From Planobacterium oryzisoli (GTDB lineage Bacteria; Bacteroidota; Bacteroidia; Flavobacteriales; Weeksellaceae), in assembly GCF_015354315.1 (NCBI RefSeq), contig NZ_JADKYY010000008.1, positions 1 to 64,000 of the forward strand: DNA of 64,000 nt, in the 5' to 3' direction. The first letter of the stretch is position 1, and every line of letters begins with the position of its first letter. The notes under the pieces were generated by a model, which was given only the letters and a program-made list of their open reading frames with translations, made no database searches and was not told where the DNA came from. Below, in pieces: positions 43,947-53,461 of this stretch. The position numbers and the translations under genes were made by a program.

Positions 43947-44759
43947 ATGGATTTAATAAAAGCAATAGTTATTGCCATCATCGAAGGACTAACCGAATAT
44001 TTGCCGGTGTCTTCCACTGCGCACATGATTTTTACCAGTTCCATCTACGGTATTCAGGAAGACGAATTTGTGAAGATGTTCCAGGTTTCTATACAGTTTG
44101 GAGCTATCCTTGCCGTGGTGTTTCTTTACTGGAAGAAATTCTTTGACTTCAGCAATCTTAAATTTTATTTTAAACTTGCCTTAGCGGTAGTTCCTGCACT
44201 GGTTCTGGGATGGATCTTTGATGATAAGATCGAAGCCGTTTTGGGAGACCCCGTGCCCATTGCCATTGTTCTAATATTAGGGGGCATTGTTCTTCTTTTC
44301 ATTGATAAGCTGTTTAAAAATCCAGTGGTGGACGATGAAAAAGATGTCACCTATAAGAGTGCCCTTCTGATTGGATTTTGGCAGTGCCTTGCCATGATGC
44401 CGGGTACCAGCCGCAGTGCGGCTTCCATCATTGGAGGGATGCAACAAAATCTAACGCGTAAGGCTGCAGCGGAATTTTCTTTTTTCCTTGCCGTCCCTAC
44501 TATGCTTGCCGTTGCGGTGTACTCGGTTTTTGTAAAGGACTGGAACTACCAAGGCGTAGAGCAGAAGGGCTACGAAATGCTTCTTACAGGAAATAACCTT
44601 ATGCTTTTCCTTGTGGGAAACGTAGTGGCCTTTGTGGTAGCGGTAGTAGCTATAAAATTTTTCATTGGAGTTTTGACAAAATACGGTTTCAAACCATGGG
44701 GTTGGTACCGTATCATTGTAGGAATTGTCCTTTTGGTTTATTTTACGCAGTTTCAATAG
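43947..44759 (+). CDS. uppP: Undecaprenyl-diphosphatase
   Basis: Recycles undecaprenyl diphosphate for peptidoglycan and other polymers. Start set at 43,947 (MDLIKAIVIAIIEGLTEYLP); a longer frame has a TTG at 43,923. The catalytic motif EGLTEYLPVSSTAHM and the second motif MPGTSRSAASIIGG are intact. Eight membrane helices, 270 residues. truB starts 3 nt after its stop. Confidence 0.96.
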   Translation: MDLIKAIVIAIIEGLTEYLPVSSTAHMIFTSSIYGIQEDEFVKMFQVSIQFGAILAVVFLYWKKFFDFSNLKFYFKLALAVVPALVLGWIFDDKIEAVLGDPVPIAIVLILGGIVLLFIDKLFKNPVVDDEKDVTYKSALLIGFWQCLAMMPGTSRSAASIIGGMQQNLTRKAAAEFSFFLAVPTMLAVAVYSVFVKDWNYQGVEQKGYEMLLTGNNLMLFLVGNVVAFVVAVVAIKFFIGVLTKYGFKPWGWYRIIVGIVLLVYFTQFQ

Positions 44760-44762
44760 TAG

Positions 44763-45479
44763 ATGAGTGTAGAAGAACTTCTTGAAGGCCAGGTCCTTCT
44801 TTTGGATAAACCGCTGGACTGGACCTCATTTCAGGCAGTAAACAAACTTAAGTATAAGCTAAAGGCAGAGTTCCGTTTAAAGAAACTCAAGATTGGACAC
44901 GCAGGTACACTTGATCCGAAGGCTACCGGTCTTCTGATTGTGTGTACCGGAAAAGCCACCAAACAGATATCCCAAATTCAGGATGCGGCGAAAACCTACC
45001 AGGTGGAAATCAAGATTGGGGTACAGACCGAGTCCTACGATACCGAAAAACCCGAGATACTTCCCACCGACTACAGCCATGTAACGGCAGAGAACATTCG
45101 TGAAGCGGTACTGTCCTTCCAGGGCGAGATTGACCAGACTCCCCCGGTATTTTCTGCCATTAAGATAGAGGGAAAGAGAGCCTATGATCTCGCGCGGCAG
45201 GGTAAAGAGGTTGCGATGAAATCCAGGAAAACCACCATCCATTCCATTACGGATTTGGAGCTTTCACTTCCCTATGTGCGTTTTACGGTGCACTGCTCCA
45301 AGGGAACCTATATACGAAGCCTTGCGCACGATATAGGAGAGCGGCTAGGCATAGGGGCTTACCTTACGGCCCTTCGCAGAACCCGTATTGGAGAATACGA
45401 TGTAGCGAACGCACATTCCAAGTATTTAGAATCCGATTTTAGATTTTCAAACGGCGATGGAGAAAATACGCATCAATAA
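44763..45479 (+). CDS. truB: tRNA pseudouridine(55) synthase TruB
   Basis: Isomerises U55 in the T-loop of tRNAs. The catalytic aspartate is in [14 protein letters not shown], with [15 protein letters not shown] and the C-terminal [13 protein letters not shown] segment. 238 residues, slightly short because the C-terminal PUA-like region is small. It overlaps the next gene by 23 nt. Confidence 0.95.
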   Translation: MSVEELLEGQVLLLDKPLDWTSFQAVNKLKYKLKAEFRLKKLKIGHAGTLDPKATGLLIVCTGKATKQISQIQDAAKTYQVEIKIGVQTESYDTEKPEILPTDYSHVTAENIREAVLSFQGEIDQTPPVFSAIKIEGKRAYDLARQGKEVAMKSRKTTIHSITDLELSLPYVRFTVHCSKGTYIRSLAHDIGERLGIGAYLTALRRTRIGEYDVANAHSKYLESDFRFSNGDGENTHQ

Positions 45480-46182
45480 ATACCTGTCGGAGATTGGCTA
45501 CTGTTCCAGGCGGCAGGCCGACGTGCTGCTTCAGGAAGGACGCATCACTATTGGAACTACCCCAGTGGAACTAGGAACTAAGGTTAGTACGGAGGACGAC
45601 GTACGGGTAGATGGGGTCCCTGTGCGTAAAGACCCTGAGGCGCGCCATACCTATATTGCCTTTAACAAGCCGGTGGGAATAGTCTGTACGACCGACACCC
45701 GAAGGGAAAAGAATAATATAATTGATTATATAGGCCATCCCGAGCGGATTTTTCCCATAGGGAGGCTGGACAAGCCCAGTGAGGGACTGATTCTTCTTAC
45801 CTCAGACGGGGACATTGTAAATAAGATACTGCGCTCTAGAAACAACCACGGTAAGGAATATATCGTACGGGTAAATAAACCCATTACCCCTTCGTTTTTG
45901 CAAAAGATGCGTAGCGGTGTACCTATATTGGGTACGGTAACCAAAAAATGTGAAGTGGAGCAGCTCGATACCATGAGCTTTAGAATAGTACTCACACAGG
46001 GTCTAAACCGTCAGATCCGACGAATGTGCGAATATTTAGGCTATGAGGTCAAGAAACTAAAACGTATCCGCGTGCTTAATATCCATCTGGATCTGCCGGT
46101 GGGGAAATGGCGTGACCTTACAGAAAAAGAACTCTCAAAGCTCGAAGAGATCCTAAAGGATTCGGAAAAAACCAGTGACTAA
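45457..46182 (+). CDS. rluF: 23S rRNA pseudouridine synthase, RluF-like
   Basis: Member of the RsuA/RluB/RluE/RluF family with an N-terminal S4 RNA-binding domain (about 1-55) and a catalytic domain with aspartate in GRLDKPSEGL. RQIRRMCEYLGY near the end is typical. The 241-residue length and sequence fit RluF (U2604), though rRNA target assignment within this family is not certain. It shares 23 nt with truB, so coupled translation is likely. Confidence 0.88.
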   Translation: MEKIRINKYLSEIGYCSRRQADVLLQEGRITIGTTPVELGTKVSTEDDVRVDGVPVRKDPEARHTYIAFNKPVGIVCTTDTRREKNNIIDYIGHPERIFPIGRLDKPSEGLILLTSDGDIVNKILRSRNNHGKEYIVRVNKPITPSFLQKMRSGVPILGTVTKKCEVEQLDTMSFRIVLTQGLNRQIRRMCEYLGYEVKKLKRIRVLNIHLDLPVGKWRDLTEKELSKLEEILKDSEKTSD

Positions 46183-46190
46183 GAATACTA

Positions 46191-46550
46191 CTACTGCTGG
46201 GAGTCCTCTTCGCGGGGTTTTTCAACCAGTGAATCCTTAAGTTTTAATAGCTCGCTTTTTACAAATTCCAGACGGTCGATCATCGATACGGTGGAAGAGA
46301 CTTTACTATTGGTGGTAAGAGCTATACGCGCGCCGTCCAAAGTATACCCTTTCTCTTTTACCAAATGGTAGATGATTTTTAAATTCTTGATATCCTCGGG
46401 CGTGAAATAGCGATTGCCTTTCTTATTCTTCTTAGGCATTAGGATAGGGAATTCCTGCTCCCAATAGCGGATCAGCGACGTGTTCACATCAAAGGCCCGT
46501 GCCACCTCACCGATAGAGTAATAGAGTTTATCTGGTAAATTCAGTTTCAT
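46191..46550 (-). CDS. MerR family transcriptional regulator
   Basis: A 119-residue regulator with a MerR helix-turn-helix at the N-terminus (KLYYSIGEVARAFDVNTSLIRYWE) and a short helical tail. The start is set at 46,550 (MKLNLPDKLYYSI); the open frame runs back to 46,835 without a plausible coding region. No effector-binding domain is seen, so it may act as a general or cell-cycle type regulator. It is divergent from rpsA. A close homologue is found beside other core genes in the class, but the regulon is unknown. Confidence 0.85.
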   Translation of the reverse strand: MKLNLPDKLYYSIGEVARAFDVNTSLIRYWEQEFPILMPKKNKKGNRYFTPEDIKNLKIIYHLVKEKGYTLDGARIALTTNSKVSSTVSMIDRLEFVKSELLKLKDSLVEKPREEDSQQ

Positions 46551-46720
46551 AGCGAAACCAAAGATACATATTTTGTTTCGAGCCTTAAAGCCCGTACACG
46601 GACCTGATGAAAGTACGTCAATCAACGGACCGCAAAGCCCCTGCGTCAAATAAGATCGGGCGCACCGAGAGGGTCTTGGAAAAAATGCATCTCTAGATGC
46701 TATTGTTTCAATATTTTCCG

Positions 46721-46728
46721 TAAATTTG
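46721..46728 (+). promoter_or_regulatory. rpsA -7 element
   Basis: TAAATTTG fits TAnnTTTG, with TTG at 46,703-46,705. Transcription from here gives a leader of about 110 nt before the rpsA start. Confidence 0.5.
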
Positions 46729-46742
46729 CACCACTTTTTGTG

Positions 46743-46794
46743 GGAAGGTCTTCGAAAGTTAACACACTTAAAACTAACATCTTCCATTTTTTTT
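46743..46794 (+). promoter_or_regulatory. Terminator-like hairpin in the rpsA leader
   Basis: GGAAGGT (46,743-46,749) can pair with ATCTTCC (46,779-46,785) using one G-U pair. An A and a run of eight T residues follow at 46,787-46,794. It lies in the leader before rpsA, so attenuation or autoregulation by S1 is conceivable; the loop is long (29 nt) and the support is weak. Confidence 0.3.
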
Positions 46795-46847
46795 AGCACC
46801 GCAGTAGAAGACCGCTCTAAAAACATGGAATACAAAGATTAATTATT

Positions 46848-48632
46848 ATGTCTGAAAACAAAGACATGGTTCGTATGAACCAAAACGTAGCACCTGAGCA
46901 GTTTGACTGGGATTCATTTGAATCCGGACTTGATGCAGATGCGAGAAAAGAGAAAAGTGACCTGGAGGAAATCTACAACGGATCACTTAACGACCTTTCT
47001 GATAACGATGTACTTACTGGTAAAGTAGTACGCCTTACAGACAAGGAAGCTATCGTAGACATCAACTTTAAGAGTGAGGGTGTTATTTCTCTTAACGAAT
47101 TCCGTTACAAGCCAGATTTATCCGTAGGTGATGAAGTGGAAGTAATGGTAGACAGAAGAGAAGACAAGTCCGGACAGCTTCAGCTTTCCCACAAGAAAGC
47201 AAGAACGCTTAAGGCTTGGGACCGCGTAAACGAACTTCACGAAACAGGAGAAGTTGTAAACGGATACGTGAAATCCAGAACTAAAGGAGGTATGATCGTA
47301 GATATCCACGGTATCGAAGCGTTCCTTCCAGGTTCTCAAATCGATGTGAAGCCAATCAAAGACTACGATCAGTACGTTGGTAAGACCATGGAGTTCAAAG
47401 TGGTTAAAATCAACCCTGAGTTCAAGAACGTGGTGGTATCGCACAAAGCGCTTATCGAGGCAGACATCGAAGATCAGAAAAAAGAAATTATTGCCCAGCT
47501 TGAAAAAGGACAGGTACTTGAAGGAACCGTTAAGAACATTACTTCCTACGGTGTATTCGTGGACCTTGGTGGCGTAGACGGACTTATTCACATCACTGAC
47601 CTTTCTTGGTCAAGAGTGAACCATCCATCCGAAATCCTTGAAGACGGACAGACTGTGAAAGTGGTTATCCTTGACTTCGACGATGAGAAAACAAGAATTC
47701 AATTGGGTATGAAGCAGCTAGAGGCGCACCCTTGGGATGCCCTTTCTGCAGATATGAAAGTGGGAGACAGAGTGAAAGGTAAAGTAGTGGTTCTTGCAGA
47801 CTACGGTGCATTCGTTGAGATTGCCCCAGGTGTAGAAGGACTTATCCACGTTTCTGAAATGTCTTGGTCTACGCATCTTAGAAGTGCAGGTGACTTCGTA
47901 AAAGTAGGTGATGAAGTGGAAGCAGAAGTACTTACTTTAGACAGAGAAGACAGAAAAATTTCCCTAGGTATCAAGCAACTGAGCAAAGATCCATGGGAAG
48001 CGATCGAAGAAAAATATCCAGTAGGATCCCAGCACAAAGGAATGGTGAGAAACTTCACTAATTTCGGAGTGTTCGTGGAACTTGAGGAAGGAATCGACGG
48101 TCTAATCTACATCTCAGACCTTTCTTGGACTAAGAAAATCAAACATCCTTCTGAATTCTGTAACGTAGGAGATAAACTGGACGTAGTAGTACTAGAACTA
48201 GATACTGCAGCGCGTAGACTTTCCCTAGGACACAAGCAACTTCAGGAGAACCCATGGGATAAGTTTGAAACCAAGTATGCAGAAGGAACTGTGCACGATG
48301 GTAAGGCTACCGATGTATTCGATAAAGGAGCTCAGGTACAGTTTGAAGACGTAGAAGTGGAAGCTTTCTGTCCTTCAAGATTACTTGAAAAGCAAGACGG
48401 AACCAAAATCAAGAAAGGGGAAGATGCGCAGTTCAAGGTAATCGAGTTCAACAAGGAATTCAAAAGAGTAGTAGTGTCCCATACTGGAACATTCAAGGAT
48501 GAGGAAAGAAGAAACGTTAAAGAATCTTCTTCTTCCAACAAGCCAGCTGCTTCTTCAGGAGACGAGAAAACCACACTTGGTGATATCGACGCTCTTGCAG
48601 AACTTAAGAAGAAAATGGAAGGTGGAGAATAA
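46848..48632 (+). CDS. rpsA: 30S ribosomal protein S1
   Basis: RNA-binding protein that helps mRNAs onto the 30S subunit. The 594-residue chain carries repeated S1 (OB-fold) units, visible as recurring GTVKNITSYGVFVDLGGVDG, GKVVVLADYGAFVEIAPGVEG and GMVRNFTNFGVFVELEEGIDG, plus others at both ends. An acidic N-terminal stretch and a Lys/Glu/Ser-rich tail follow the norm for Bacteroidota. It ends with a strong terminator. Confidence 0.97.
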   Translation: MSENKDMVRMNQNVAPEQFDWDSFESGLDADARKEKSDLEEIYNGSLNDLSDNDVLTGKVVRLTDKEAIVDINFKSEGVISLNEFRYKPDLSVGDEVEVMVDRREDKSGQLQLSHKKARTLKAWDRVNELHETGEVVNGYVKSRTKGGMIVDIHGIEAFLPGSQIDVKPIKDYDQYVGKTMEFKVVKINPEFKNVVVSHKALIEADIEDQKKEIIAQLEKGQVLEGTVKNITSYGVFVDLGGVDGLIHITDLSWSRVNHPSEILEDGQTVKVVILDFDDEKTRIQLGMKQLEAHPWDALSADMKVGDRVKGKVVVLADYGAFVEIAPGVEGLIHVSEMSWSTHLRSAGDFVKVGDEVEAEVLTLDREDRKISLGIKQLSKDPWEAIEEKYPVGSQHKGMVRNFTNFGVFVELEEGIDGLIYISDLSWTKKIKHPSEFCNVGDKLDVVVLELDTAARRLSLGHKQLQENPWDKFETKYAEGTVHDGKATDVFDKGAQVQFEDVEVEAFCPSRLLEKQDGTKIKKGEDAQFKVIEFNKEFKRVVVSHTGTFKDEERRNVKESSSSNKPAASSGDEKTTLGDIDALAELKKKMEGGE

Positions 48633-48657
48633 TCCCTGACCTTTCTTAAATACCAGA

Positions 48658-48689
48658 CCCTTCAAACTTTTGTTTGGAGGGTTTTTTTT
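48658..48689 (+). terminator. rpsA terminator
   Basis: CCCTTCAAAC (48,658-48,667) and GTTTGGAGGG (48,672-48,681), with one T-G pair, followed by eight T. Confidence 0.85.
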
Positions 48690-48791
48690 GTTTCCAAGTA
48701 ATTGTAGTGGTTATTGAATTTTTCCCAGGAGCGTGCGGATTATCCGTAGTAGAATACTTATTAGTCTTTAGCAGTAGGGCTATAGTGATAA

Positions 48792-48835
48792 AAAAAATGC
48801 TGCAGTCACTACGAATCAGACGGCAGCATTTTTTT
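48792..48835 (-). terminator. Terminator of the TPR gene (hairpin with A/T flanks)
   Basis: AAAAAATGCTGC (48,792-48,803) and GCAGCATTTTTT (48,823-48,834) enclose a 19-nt loop. It is symmetrical enough to work in both directions and lies just beyond the stop of the minus-strand gene. Confidence 0.7.
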
Positions 48836-48853
48836 TCTTAGAGGTTTTCCAAT

Positions 48854-50164
48854 CTAAAGGAAATACGCTCCCTCTATGGGACTGATCGGAGAATACTCGG
48901 GGCGCATGCGCACTACTCCCGTATAATTCAGTAGAGGTTTAGCGGTAAGTAGCCATTTGGGGGCTTTTTTGATTACTCCATCCTCGGGTATGAAATCAAG
49001 GATATTCTGTACTATTTCCCAGTCTTCCAGCTCTTTTTCTCTGCTGGATCCATCTTCTTCCTCCTGAGTAAAATCCACCATACCTCCTTCCCATGGGAAC
49101 ACTAGTTGCTGAGCGAAGAGTCCTATGACATCAGGCGTTTGGAACGCGCCCGCCGTCCAGTTGTGGAAAAAGGCAAACGTCATTTGACGGCCTGAGACTT
49201 CCTTTAGATCCATATCCACCTCAATTTCCTCGCTGCTGGAGGCTACCACAATGGTGTCTTCATTCTGTACCGACTGCTTGTCCATTTCCTGGAGCTCGGC
49301 ACCGGTTAGCCTGGAAACCACTTGAGCCAGAAGCCAGGCATTTTTTTCCATAGTGGGATACAGCACTTTACGCGGAGTAAATTGAAGTGCTTTCAGGGTA
49401 GATTGTAGCTCTAATAGCACCGAGGCGATCTGCTCGTAACTAGGGGATAGAAAAGTGTATTGGGGATGTGGGTTGAACTCATCTACAGGGCGGGTATGTA
49501 AGAGAACGCCGCCATAGAGGATGAAGTGCCACTGCTGAAGATCCAAAGGCTGGTCGGACTTAAACAGAGCGTAGCGGGAAGGCATCTTCTGTGCCTGTTC
49601 CACTATTTCCTGCTGCGCTTCTTTCTGCTCGGGATCCGTCATGAGTTGTGGTAGGCGAGCTATGAGCTCTAGTGCGCGCTTAAGGTGGCCCTCAAAGAGC
49701 TCAAGGCGCAGTAGAAGGTAGGTGTTCCAGAAATCCGGCTGCGGATCTTCTCTGAGCAGTTCCTTGGCTTTCTCCTTGGCGCCGGTCTTAAAGTAGGAGA
49801 GCGCCAGATCGTGCCGGGGCGCAGTGTACTCAGGGAGAAGTTCCAGTGCTTTTTTTAGATAACTTTGGGCTAATACATGTTGGCTACCTGCCAGAAACAT
49901 CGATCCAAGCTGATCAAAAACCACAGGGTTGTCGGGACTCTTAAGGGCCCCCTCAAAAAGTTCTGAGGCGCCGTGCGCTTCGAGCGCAAGGCTTACTTGC
50001 TGCGCCAAATCAAGTAGAGTAGGATGTAAAGGCTCCTCTCTAAGACCTTCTAAGAGTTTGTCGAAGCTCTCTTCGAAGGCCTTTTTAGTGTAAAGTTCCT
50101 TAGCTTCCTTAAGTACGCGGTCAATAAGCTCCTTTCTAGAATCAGAGGCATTAAATTCTTCCAT
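48854..50164 (-). CDS. Tetratricopeptide repeat protein
   Basis: A 436-residue cytoplasmic protein. Its N-terminal half (about 15-200) has TPR helices, for example AQSYLKKALELLPEYTAPRHDLALSYF. The C-terminal half is a mixed domain with no known motif, rich in acidic residues (QEEEDGSSREKELEDWE). No signal peptide. It is the last gene of a minus-strand run that includes rpe and an M42 peptidase. Function unknown. Confidence 0.7.
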   Translation of the reverse strand: MEEFNASDSRKELIDRVLKEAKELYTKKAFEESFDKLLEGLREEPLHPTLLDLAQQVSLALEAHGASELFEGALKSPDNPVVFDQLGSMFLAGSQHVLAQSYLKKALELLPEYTAPRHDLALSYFKTGAKEKAKELLREDPQPDFWNTYLLLRLELFEGHLKRALELIARLPQLMTDPEQKEAQQEIVEQAQKMPSRYALFKSDQPLDLQQWHFILYGGVLLHTRPVDEFNPHPQYTFLSPSYEQIASVLLELQSTLKALQFTPRKVLYPTMEKNAWLLAQVVSRLTGAELQEMDKQSVQNEDTIVVASSSEEIEVDMDLKEVSGRQMTFAFFHNWTAGAFQTPDVIGLFAQQLVFPWEGGMVDFTQEEEDGSSREKELEDWEIVQNILDFIPEDGVIKKAPKWLLTAKPLLNYTGVVRMRPEYSPISPIEGAYFL

Positions 50165-50173
50165 TCGGGATTC

Positions 50174-50824
50174 TTAGATTTTTAATAGTTCGATGGTGCG
50201 CTCTGGATCCTGGGAAGCAAAGACGGCATTGCCAGCTACCAATACGTCCGCTCCTGCGGCAAAAAGTTTCGAGGCATTCTCCAGATTCACTCCACCATCA
50301 ATCTCTATAAGGGCAGTGGAATTTCTTAAGAGAATCATCTCCTTGGTCTGGGCTACTTTCTTATAGGTGTTTTCAATGAATTTCTGACCTCCAAATCCTG
50401 GGTTCACGCTCATTAGAAGCACCAGATCCACCTGTTCTATAATGTCTTCAAGCATTGCTACCGGAGTAGAAGGGTTGAGCACTACCCCTGCTTTGGCGCC
50501 AAGGTCCTGTATAAGGCTTACCGTGCGGTGAAGATGCGTAGAGGCCTCTACGTGGACAGAAACCAAATCGGCCCCTGCTTCAATGAATTCCTTGATGTAG
50601 TTCTCCGGCTGAAGGATCATAAGGTGCACATCTACGAATTTCTTTCCGTGCTCGAGGATGGTCTTCATCACGGGGAAACCAAAGGAGATATTGGGTACGA
50701 AGCGTCCGTCCATTACATCGACGTGGAGCCAGTCGGCCTGGCTGCGATTAAGCATTTCCAGATCCCTTTGTAGGTTTCCAAAGTCTGCAGAAAGAAGGGA
50801 GGGAGCAATAAGTCTGTTTTTCAT
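50174..50824 (-). CDS. rpe: Ribulose-phosphate 3-epimerase
   Basis: Interconverts ribulose 5-phosphate and xylulose 5-phosphate in the pentose phosphate pathway. Metal-binding and catalytic motifs are present: LHVDVMDGRFVPN, VDVHLMI, MSVNPGFGGQ and the phosphate-binding GADVLVAGNAVF. A 216-residue TIM barrel, standard length. It lies 9 nt upstream of the TPR gene on the minus strand. Confidence 0.96.
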   Translation of the reverse strand: MKNRLIAPSLLSADFGNLQRDLEMLNRSQADWLHVDVMDGRFVPNISFGFPVMKTILEHGKKFVDVHLMILQPENYIKEFIEAGADLVSVHVEASTHLHRTVSLIQDLGAKAGVVLNPSTPVAMLEDIIEQVDLVLLMSVNPGFGGQKFIENTYKKVAQTKEMILLRNSTALIEIDGGVNLENASKLFAAGADVLVAGNAVFASQDPERTIELLKI

Positions 50825-50834
50825 GCGGGTATTT

Positions 50835-51911
50835 CTAATGGTATTTCAGTTTCATTGTGGGATCCAGAGAAAGAAGAGTTTCATAAATAAGATCTATGAC
50901 ATGTGCCACGTCCTCTTTGTGCACCATTTCTACCGTGGTATGCATATAGCGAAGGGGTAGGGATATAAGGGCGCTGGGAACCCCACCGTTGGAATGGGCA
51001 AACACGTCGGTATCGGTACCGGTTGCCCTGGATGCTGCAGCACGCTGAAAAGGAATCTTTTTGCTTTTGGCAGCTTCCACTACCACGCTCCTTAAGGTAT
51101 GGTGGACGCTGGGTGCAAAGAATACCACGGGACCTTTGCCACACCGCTGGTCACCCTCTTTTTTCTTGTCAATCATTGGGGTGGTGGTATCATGGGTTAC
51201 ATCGGTAATGAGGGCCAGGTTAGGCCGGATGGTATCGGCTATCATATCCGCTCCGTAAAGCCCTACTTCTTCCTGTACCGAATTGACGATATAAAGCCCA
51301 AAGGGAAGTTTCTTTTTCTTTTCTTTAAGCAGCCGCGCTACCTGGGCAATCATAAATCCTCCGATGCGGTTGTCTAGTGCCCTGCACACAAAATAACGCT
51401 CGTTTAGTTCAAAAAACTCGTCCGGATACGTGATCATGCATCCTACATACACCCCTAAATTTTCGACCTCTTCCTTGGAAGTGGCTCCCACGTCGATGAA
51501 TATGTTTTCCAGTTTGGGAACCGGCTCGTTGGAATTGACGCCACGGGTGTGGATGGCCGGCCATCCGAAAAGACCCTTTACAATGCCTTTTTCTCCGTGA
51601 ATATGTACCACTTTGGATGGTGCGATCATCTGGTCAGAACCTCCGTTGCGAATCACATAGATGAGCCCCTCGTCGGTAATATAGTTTACATACCAGGAGA
51701 TCTCATCGGCGTGCGCTTCAATCACTACCTTGAACTGGGCCTCAGGATTGATTACACCGTAACAGGTACCGTAATGGTCCGAGTGGAGTTCATCCACATA
51801 AGGCCTTAGGTAATCCATCCAGACTTTCTGTCCCGCGTGCTCCATGCCGGTGGGGGATGCGGTATTGAGGTACTCTTCTAAGAATTTAAGTGATTTTTTT
51901 TCAAATTTCAT
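50835..51911 (-). CDS. M42 family metallopeptidase
   Basis: A 358-residue binuclear-zinc aminopeptidase of the M42 family (FrvX/glutamyl aminopeptidase-like). Motifs: EAHADEISW (first histidine-aspartate), RALDNRIGG, VQEEVGLYGA (catalytic glutamates) and the terminal TDVFAHSNGG and RYMHTTVEM. It has no signal peptide, so it should be cytoplasmic. It may digest peptides in the cytosol. It ends 10 nt before rpe begins. Confidence 0.9.
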   Translation of the reverse strand: MKFEKKSLKFLEEYLNTASPTGMEHAGQKVWMDYLRPYVDELHSDHYGTCYGVINPEAQFKVVIEAHADEISWYVNYITDEGLIYVIRNGGSDQMIAPSKVVHIHGEKGIVKGLFGWPAIHTRGVNSNEPVPKLENIFIDVGATSKEEVENLGVYVGCMITYPDEFFELNERYFVCRALDNRIGGFMIAQVARLLKEKKKKLPFGLYIVNSVQEEVGLYGADMIADTIRPNLALITDVTHDTTTPMIDKKKEGDQRCGKGPVVFFAPSVHHTLRSVVVEAAKSKKIPFQRAAASRATGTDTDVFAHSNGGVPSALISLPLRYMHTTVEMVHKEDVAHVIDLIYETLLSLDPTMKLKYH

Positions 51912-51965
51912 TAAAAGGAACGTTATTTGTTGATTGATTGAGTGATTTTAAGTTGAGTAAAAGTA

Positions 51966-52670
51966 ATGAAATTATACAGAATACTACCCATTGCCATGGT
52001 GTTTTTGGCCGGCCTTCTCAGTGCCCAGAACGACACCATAGCTAGGCCCCTTAGCCAATACCCACCCGAACTTCTTCAAAAAGACGAGTTTGGAACTCCC
52101 TACTACTACGACGAGCGACAGAAAGCCAAAATTTACGAGATTAACGGAGAGACCGTGGTGGTGATGGACGAGCTAGTCCTACAGAAAAAACCCACGTTCA
52201 ATAACCAATTGGATATTAACTACTACTATTTTTTAAATAAAAAACTCAATCGAGTATATCCTCTGTTTTTAACGGCTCTCTCCCAATACCGGGAGTTAAA
52301 TTCTACGCTTTCCAAGATGAGCGGAAACGAGCGCAGGCAATATGCAAAGATTCGGCAGGAGCAGCTTGCAACGCAGTATGAGAACCAACTTCGGGATTTA
52401 ACGACCAGTGAAGGACAGGTTTTTGCCAAGCTCATGTATAGGGCGACCGGTAAAAGTGTCTACGACATTATAAAGGAACTTCGTGGGGGTTGGAGTGCAT
52501 TTTGGTGGAACGTAAAAGGCAACGCTGCCGATATTGAACTTCGCAGGGAATACAACCCGTACCGATACCGGGACGACGAATTTGTGGAATCCCTTTTGCA
52601 AAGTAACTGGAATATCGGATATTTGCAGCCGTATCCCGGGTACCGGGATTTTAAATTATCCAAAGAATGA
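51966..52670 (+). CDS. DUF4294 protein, secreted
   Basis: A 234-residue protein with an N-terminal signal (MKLYRILPIAMVFLAGLLSA) and a DUF4294 region (about 80-215: ALSQYRELNSTL, GQVFAKLMYRATGKSVYDII, GGWSAFWWNV). The family is limited to Bacteroidota and its function is unknown. The S1/P1 nuclease gene overlaps its end by 4 nt, which suggests cooperation in the periplasm. Confidence 0.88.
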   Translation: MKLYRILPIAMVFLAGLLSAQNDTIARPLSQYPPELLQKDEFGTPYYYDERQKAKIYEINGETVVVMDELVLQKKPTFNNQLDINYYYFLNKKLNRVYPLFLTALSQYRELNSTLSKMSGNERRQYAKIRQEQLATQYENQLRDLTTSEGQVFAKLMYRATGKSVYDIIKELRGGWSAFWWNVKGNAADIELRREYNPYRYRDDEFVESLLQSNWNIGYLQPYPGYRDFKLSKE

Positions 52671-53461
52671 TACGAAACCTTGTAGTAAAGGGACTCGCCG
52701 TAGCGGCCCTTATGGTCTCGGCCCAGAGTTTTGCCTGGGGTACGACCGGTCACCGCGTAATAGCGGAAGTGGCAGAAAACAACCTAAAGCCTTCTGCACG
52801 ACACCAGCTTAAAAAACTTATCGGAAACCAGAAACTGGCCTACTGGGCCAACTGGCCGGATTTCATTAAGAGCGATACCACCGGCCACTGGAAACATGCC
52901 GACGTCTGGCACTATGTCAATATTGCCCCACAGAGCAATTTCCAGAGTTTTGAAAAGGCCCTGCGTGAGCAGAAAGGACCTTCTCTCTATACCGAGATTA
53001 AGACAACCTCTGAAAAACTCTCCAACCGGAACCTTTCCAAAGAAGAGCGCGAAATAAATCTGCGATTCCTTATCCACCTGATGGGGGATCTTTCCCAACC
53101 CATGCATACAGGCAGGGCAGAGGACCTAGGTGGAAATCTTATCAAGTTGAAATTCTTTGGGGACAATACCAATTTACATTCCCTTTGGGACGGTAAATTA
53201 GTGGACCATAATAAATACAGTTATACCGAATACGCAAGAGTTCTTGATGTACTTTCCAAGAAGGAAAAGAAAGACATCATGAAAGGCTCTTTAGAGGAGT
53301 GGCTTTACGATTCGCACCAAATTGCAAACAGCCTCTATAGTTACACCGAGCCAGCCAAGAACTATTCGTATGATTATGTCTACCGTTTCCAGTCCACTTT
53401 GGAACGCCAATTATACTACGGAGGGCTTCGTTTGGCAAAAGTGCTCAATGAGGTTCTTTAA
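52667..53461 (+). CDS. S1/P1 family nuclease
   Basis: A 264-residue secreted nuclease. The N-terminal signal ends before W-G-T-T-G-H, and the mature N-terminal tryptophan (W24 in AWGTTGHRVIAEVAE) is a zinc ligand in this family. HADVWHYVN, HLMGDLSQPMHTG and LHSLWDGKLVD provide further zinc ligands. It cleaves single-stranded nucleic acid for nutrition. It is cotranscribed with the DUF4294 gene. Confidence 0.93.
   Translation: MIRNLVVKGLAVAALMVSAQSFAWGTTGHRVIAEVAENNLKPSARHQLKKLIGNQKLAYWANWPDFIKSDTTGHWKHADVWHYVNIAPQSNFQSFEKALREQKGPSLYTEIKTTSEKLSNRNLSKEEREINLRFLIHLMGDLSQPMHTGRAEDLGGNLIKLKFFGDNTNLHSLWDGKLVDHNKYSYTEYARVLDVLSKKEKKDIMKGSLEEWLYDSHQIANSLYSYTEPAKNYSYDYVYRFQSTLERQLYYGGLRLAKVLNEVL

Noticed and set aside
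46551-46835. A 95-codon extension of the MerR gene.
   Set aside because: It covers the rpsA promoter and leader, shows no homology-like text, and the Met at 46,550 gives a normal MerR N-terminus.
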